From Aquisalimonas sp. (lineage in GTDB: Bacteria; Pseudomonadota; Gammaproteobacteria; Nitrococcales; Aquisalimonadaceae): a DNA stretch of 47,557 nt. The DNA lies in contig NZ_SKOG01000119.1 in assembly GCF_007120195.1 (NCBI RefSeq), positions 1 to 47,557 on the forward strand, written 5' to 3'. The position numbers and the translations under genes were made by a program. Shown here piece by piece: positions 44,280 through 47,557 of this stretch (position 1 is its first letter; every line of letters starts with the position of its first letter). Below the pieces are notes generated by a model that did no database searches, had not been told where the DNA came from, and was given only the letters and a program-made list of their open reading frames with translations.

Positions 44280-45005
44280 TCATGCCGCTCCTACCTGCAT
44301 GGTATAGCGACATCCGGGGTAGTTTTTGCACCCCCAGAACTGGCTGCCGACGCGCTTGCCGCGACGGGCCGTCCGCAGGATGAGCTTGGTTCCACAGCGC
44401 GGACTGGAGGGAGTCCAGTGGTCGCCGGCGGTCGCGCGTGCGAGCAGTTCGCCCTGCTCATCCGCTGGCAACGACTGGATAAGGCTCAAAAACCGGTTGC
44501 CGACCAGCAACTGGATATGCTTGCCGACGGCGAATTGCTCAGCCTCCGCGGTATACGTAGTGGTTGTGATGAATATGCCCAGCGGGCAGCCTACATCAGT
44601 CATAATACCCAGCAACTCTCGCACAGGCCTTACGCCGATGCGGCTTGACCTCCGAGCTTTGCATTGAACTGCGCCAAGCGGTTTGGACACTCCGCCGCCT
44701 CGACCGTAGAGGTAGCAGTCCACACCCCCGTCCGCTCCGAGGCCAGTCATTTGCACGGCATGACCTTTCATCTCGAAATAGGCAGCACCCAGCTCTTCAA
44801 AGCGTTTCCACTCAAGCGCTTGCAAAAGTTGTAGCGACCACTCGCCGGGCAATTCAACGCCTGAAATTCCGGCATCCCCTCCCTCGCTTAAACAAGGCAG
44901 ACGTATTCCACGGATTGGCGACAATCCAGAGCGCACCAAGTCCGAGAACCGGCATCGCCAGGTCACCATATTTCCTTCTCTTACGCCGACCCAAAATGGT
45001 CCCAT
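44280..45005 (-). CDS. Mrr-type restriction endonuclease with topoisomerase-like zinc ribbon
   Basis: About 241 residues. The Mrr_cat nuclease domain has the PD-(D/E)XK set: Glu71 (RFEELGAAYFE), Asp96 (GADGGVDCYLYG) and Gln-Cys-Lys at 114-116 (AVQCKA). RPVRELLGIMTDVGCPLGIF continues the fold. The C-terminus is a topoisomerase-type zinc ribbon (FWGCKNYPGC) with only one Cys in the first pair (SPRCG, usually CPxCG). The start is uncertain: ATG 45005 (MGPFWVGVREG) or ATG 44969. Mrr enzymes cut modified foreign DNA. It is divergent from the Fic gene. Confidence 0.85.
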   Translation of the reverse strand: MGPFWVGVREGNMVTWRCRFSDLVRSGLSPIRGIRLPCLSEGGDAGISGVELPGEWSLQLLQALEWKRFEELGAAYFEMKGHAVQMTGLGADGGVDCYLYGRGGGVSKPLGAVQCKARRSSRIGVRPVRELLGIMTDVGCPLGIFITTTTYTAEAEQFAVGKHIQLLVGNRFLSLIQSLPADEQGELLARATAGDHWTPSSPRCGTKLILRTARRGKRVGSQFWGCKNYPGCRYTMQVGAA

Positions 45006-45477
45006 CCGCCTTGTTATGAATAGCGATCTTCTACCGTATTCGGCGTTCAAACGGCACTTCGAGCGGCACCAGGGAACAGGCCCGCAACCGCTGGCCACAC
45101 GAGGGACCTGGGCCGCAGCAGCAGCCACGGCTTGGCGGTGACGACTAAGCCACGTGCATTTGCGCAGAAGCGTATCCACTCCTCTACTCATTGCTCGATT
45201 CGCGCACTGTGTTATTCGCTCAAACTGGGGCGACAACAACGCCAACACCAAGATCTATAGACAGTTATCCTATGGCTGCATACTCGACGGCGGCTGCAGC
45301 ACATTAGCGCCGGGGCAGCGAGCGGGGGATCCAGCGGCGTGGTCTATCTCAAGCGCACGGGGACGTGCCCACAGTACCGGTACTGGTACTGGCATCCAGA
45401 GGAGGGCTGCCTGGTTACGAGCCGTGGTCAGGACAGGCCGCAGAGGCGTGAAATCGCGAACCGGCCAACCTTATGCT
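45006..45477. other. Divergent intergenic region between the Mrr and Fic genes
   Basis: A 41-codon plus reading at 45016-45141 starts MNSDLLPYSAFKRHFERHQG; it may be a small protein or chance. The rest holds no recognised gene. Shared promoters for the divergent pair would lie here; I cannot point to clear boxes. Confidence 0.4.
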
Positions 45478-46251
45478 ATGCACGCTCTGGATCCGTCGCG
45501 CTCCCAGTATCAAGTCGGTGACGTGGTATGGCATGAACCATCAGCACGATTGTGCGACATCACTTGGCTCCTCGACCGTGCCACCGCTGAAGTCCACATC
45601 CGCTTGGGCGGCTATGACACAGAATTCCCGCGTAGGGAGCTTGCGTTCGTCTCCGCAAACGTAGCCGGTGGCCCCGGGATGCAGCCTGCTCACCCGAACA
45701 TCGCCGGCGCCATCTGGACGGTCGAGCAAGCTCACCTGGAGTCGGTAGGGCAGATTTGGCTCGATGAGTACATCGAGGAGCACTACCCAACCCTGCGCAT
45801 CAGCATACACACCATGCAGGACTTCCACGCACGGCTACTGGTCCATGTCTTCCCCTGGGCAGGAGAACTCAGGAGGGAGGATGTCTGGGTAGGACGCAGG
45901 GATTTCCCGACTCCGCCCCACGAGGCAGTCCCTCATCAAGTGGAAAGGTTCTTTCGGGGTTTCGCCAACCCGCTTCTTCGCAGGGCCCGGGAAGAACGGC
46001 GCTCCCTGCTCGCGGCCCTGAGTGAGCTACACTGCGAGCTGGCACGCATCCATCCCTTTCCGGACGGTAACGGCCGGATCATTCGGAAGCTGTGTGAGGT
46101 GATCGCCTTACAGCGTGGGTACGGGCTGAATTGGCACCTGCAACGCTCCGGCGCGCGGAAGCGGTATCACTACGCGGTTCGCAAGGCCGTCCACGATGAG
46201 CGCCGTTATTTCCTCGACCGCTTGCTTGAGCGAGCGCTGACGCGGCGGTAA
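45478..46251 (+). CDS. Fic-domain protein (putative AMPylator)
   Basis: 257 residues. The Fic core shows IHPFPDGNGRIIRKL at 191-205, a full HPFx(D/E)GNGR motif with the catalytic His, and the flap region FPWAGELRREDVWVG near 125-139. Such enzymes transfer AMP or another nucleotide moiety to target proteins. I see no (S/T)xxxE(G/N) self-inhibitory helix. The first 65 residues (YQVGDVVWHE, DTEFPRRELAFVS) form a separate small beta-rich domain of unknown type. ATG 45478 has no good ribosome site; the frame is open upstream. Confidence 0.87.
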   Translation: MHALDPSRSQYQVGDVVWHEPSARLCDITWLLDRATAEVHIRLGGYDTEFPRRELAFVSANVAGGPGMQPAHPNIAGAIWTVEQAHLESVGQIWLDEYIEEHYPTLRISIHTMQDFHARLLVHVFPWAGELRREDVWVGRRDFPTPPHEAVPHQVERFFRGFANPLLRRAREERRSLLAALSELHCELARIHPFPDGNGRIIRKLCEVIALQRGYGLNWHLQRSGARKRYHYAVRKAVHDERRYFLDRLLERALTRR

Positions 46252-46499
46252 GCCTGGGTAAGGGATTGGGAGACCGCCTTGCGATCCGTCATTGCCGTGT
46301 CTGCCTTATTGGCCGAGCGCGGTGGCTGCCCCTTGCGTGCAGCCGAGACCACCCGTTTCCATTGCCGATCGCTGTACACAATGCCTTCGGCCGCCAACGA
46401 CTCCCGGGACGCCTGCGTCAAGTAACGACGCACGGCGGCCTTGTGCGCACTCGAGCGCACTTTCACCTTCTTCCGCGTTGATGTCGTTGGCACGCCCAT
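46206..46499 (-). CDS. Small basic protein of unknown function, convergent with the Fic gene
   Basis: 97 residues, rich in Lys, Arg and Ser, starting MGVPTTSTRKKVKVRSSAHK and containing YLTQASRESLAAEGIVYSDRQW. Its 3' end overlaps that of the Fic gene by 46 bases tail to tail. It may bind nucleic acid or be a coincidental reading; no family is recognised. Confidence 0.35.
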   Translation of the reverse strand: MGVPTTSTRKKVKVRSSAHKAAVRRYLTQASRESLAAEGIVYSDRQWKRVVSAARKGQPPRSANKADTAMTDRKAVSQSLTQAYRRVSARSSKRSRK

Positions 46500-47397
46500 G
46501 GCTGTTACTCGGTTGGTGCTCGATCTGATGCCTACAGTCTCGCATACCCGCGGACCCGCGTCAGCGCCATCGGCGGCTATCACCACCTGGGTAGAGACGG
46601 CCGCGCTGGACGCGCGGGAGGTGCCACCACCCACGACGGGGGAGGTCACAATCCGGGAGAATTTCCGACCGGAAGGTCCCCGAGGGGCGTGCCGGTCGGG
46701 ATGCAGGCCAGAGCCTCAAGGAGGATGAGGCCTGTGCTGCGCATGGTCGCAGCGTGTGATGACGATCAGGACTCGCCGCGTGGAGGGTCGTGGGCTCCAC
46801 GGACGGGATCCTCGCGCCAATGCCTTGCACCCCAGATAGCGCCTGTCGCCGAGTAATTCCAACTCGGGCACAGCGCATGCGCGCTCCCCCGTGCTGCCTC
46901 GGCCAGGGCAACGCAGACAGGGGGTGATTTGGCTTCACGTCATCGTCGCTATCGCTTTCTACCCCTCTCCTGCAGTGTGCCTCGCAACACTTGGCTCGGT
47001 GCAATGAGGCAGATCAACGCCATCTTCCCTCGGCGGCAACGCGGGTACACGCACACCGGGGCAGGGCCTTCCTCCACACAGGGGCGGTGTGGCCGGCGGC
47101 CGTGGCCTGTGTCTCTCTGGCAGCCAGTGCGACTCGAACTGCTCCAGGCAGTTCCGCCGGCAGCGATTGGCGAGATCGCCGCAGTGGCGCACGCGCATCA
47201 ACGCGGATGAGCATGGGCAGCAGAACACGCCGCAAGAACTCCCCACCCGCCAGGGGTATGCGGAGGTGTCGACTATAGGTGTGGTAGTCGGTGTTGCGCG
47301 GGGTGAATTGCCTCCTCGCCGATGGACAAGGTGCGGGCATCGGTGATGGCGATGGTCGGGGGTAGCGGGCGAGGTACGCAATGACGGAATATACCCA
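46500..47397. other. No recognisable intact gene
   Basis: Several overlapping readings on both strands cancel each other. Near 47280-47390 on the minus strand a frame reads TIAITDARTLSIGEEAIHPA, protein-like and downstream of the dehydrogenase end, perhaps a decayed neighbour gene. Confidence 0.4.
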
Positions 47398-47557
47398 TTC
47401 GTCATAGATCATCTTGCGCGTCATGCCACCGTCGATCACGAAATTCTGCCCCGTGAACTGCGCGGCGGACAACGGCCGATACCGCATACCCGCATCGCCC
47501 CGTCCTGGCCACGGTGGCGCAACACATGGCTGACCGACTGCCGGCGGAGACCGTCAC
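47398..47557 (-). pseudogene. C-terminal end of a short-chain dehydrogenase, entering from the right edge
   Basis: AAQFTGQNFVIDGGMTRKMI is the typical last beta-strand and C-terminus of a short-chain dehydrogenase/reductase. It is followed by YDE and then TGG where a stop would be expected; the reading runs on. Upstream sequence within the window does not match in the same frame, so it is probably a remnant; the rest lies outside. Confidence 0.6.

Overview
The window is high-GC DNA from a gammaproteobacterium. The order thrS-infC-rpmI-rplT-pheS-pheT-ihfA-merR followed by a tRNA gene is the standard gammaproteobacterial translation/IHF cluster. The acidic, GC-rich proteins suggest an Ectothiorhodospiraceae-like or other halophilic lineage; that placement is inference, not something a single marker proves.

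Layout. 1-9290 is compact, intact core chromosome: a membrane diguanylate cyclase (5' end outside the window), thrS with its own promoter and a structured leader, infC with an AUC start, rpmI, rplT, a strong terminator, pheS, pheT, ihfA, an overlapping MerR-type gene and tRNA-Pro(GGG). From 9291 on the character changes abruptly to accessory DNA with long spacers, remnants of at least five insertion-sequence families, many toxin-antitoxin (TA) modules and a high density of broken genes.

9291-16380: a duplicated vapC fragment, a DUF418 membrane protein, a TorF-type porin with two nonsense codons, and three TA loci in a row: ccdAB (ccdB frameshifted), mntA-hepT (both damaged) and hipBA (intact). 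16380-26900: intact metabolic and repair genes, namely an AI-2E-family permease, a class V aminotransferase, an aldo/keto reductase and a 1716-residue protein joining a DnaQ-like exonuclease, a RecQ helicase and a UvrD-type helicase; then a DUF547 protein and thioredoxin. 26890-30640: mobile debris: IS4-type transposase fragments, a 147-bp inverted-repeat element, a convincing integron attC site with a tiny cassette, an AT-rich SEC-C/pRiA4b_ORF3 gene, a probable hicAB cassette and an intact FitAB/VapBC-type pair. No integron integrase is visible, so this is at most an attC cluster lacking its integrase.

30824-37160: a minus-strand amine-oxidation operon (alpha/beta hydrolase, FAD-linked oxidase, copper amine oxidase) with only the last gene intact, a broken divergent GlxA-type regulator, and a shredded ettA copy. 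37228-42693: intact membrane and transport genes (DUF2254 protein, YrbG-type Na+/Ca2+ exchanger, a lipase-like hydrolase, a multi-pass membrane protein). 42700-47557: IS1595 and IS91 remnants, a divergent Mrr-type nuclease and Fic-domain protein, and the C-terminal end of a short-chain dehydrogenase running in from the right edge.

How the parts relate: the left third is housekeeping translation. The rest looks like an accumulation zone next to a tRNA gene where TA modules, defence-like nucleases and integron cassettes arrived and are decaying. Several nonsense codons fit C:G to T:A transitions. No single new system is proven. The best candidates for novelty are the exonuclease-RecQ-UvrD fusion, the divergent Mrr/Fic pair and the attC cassette region.
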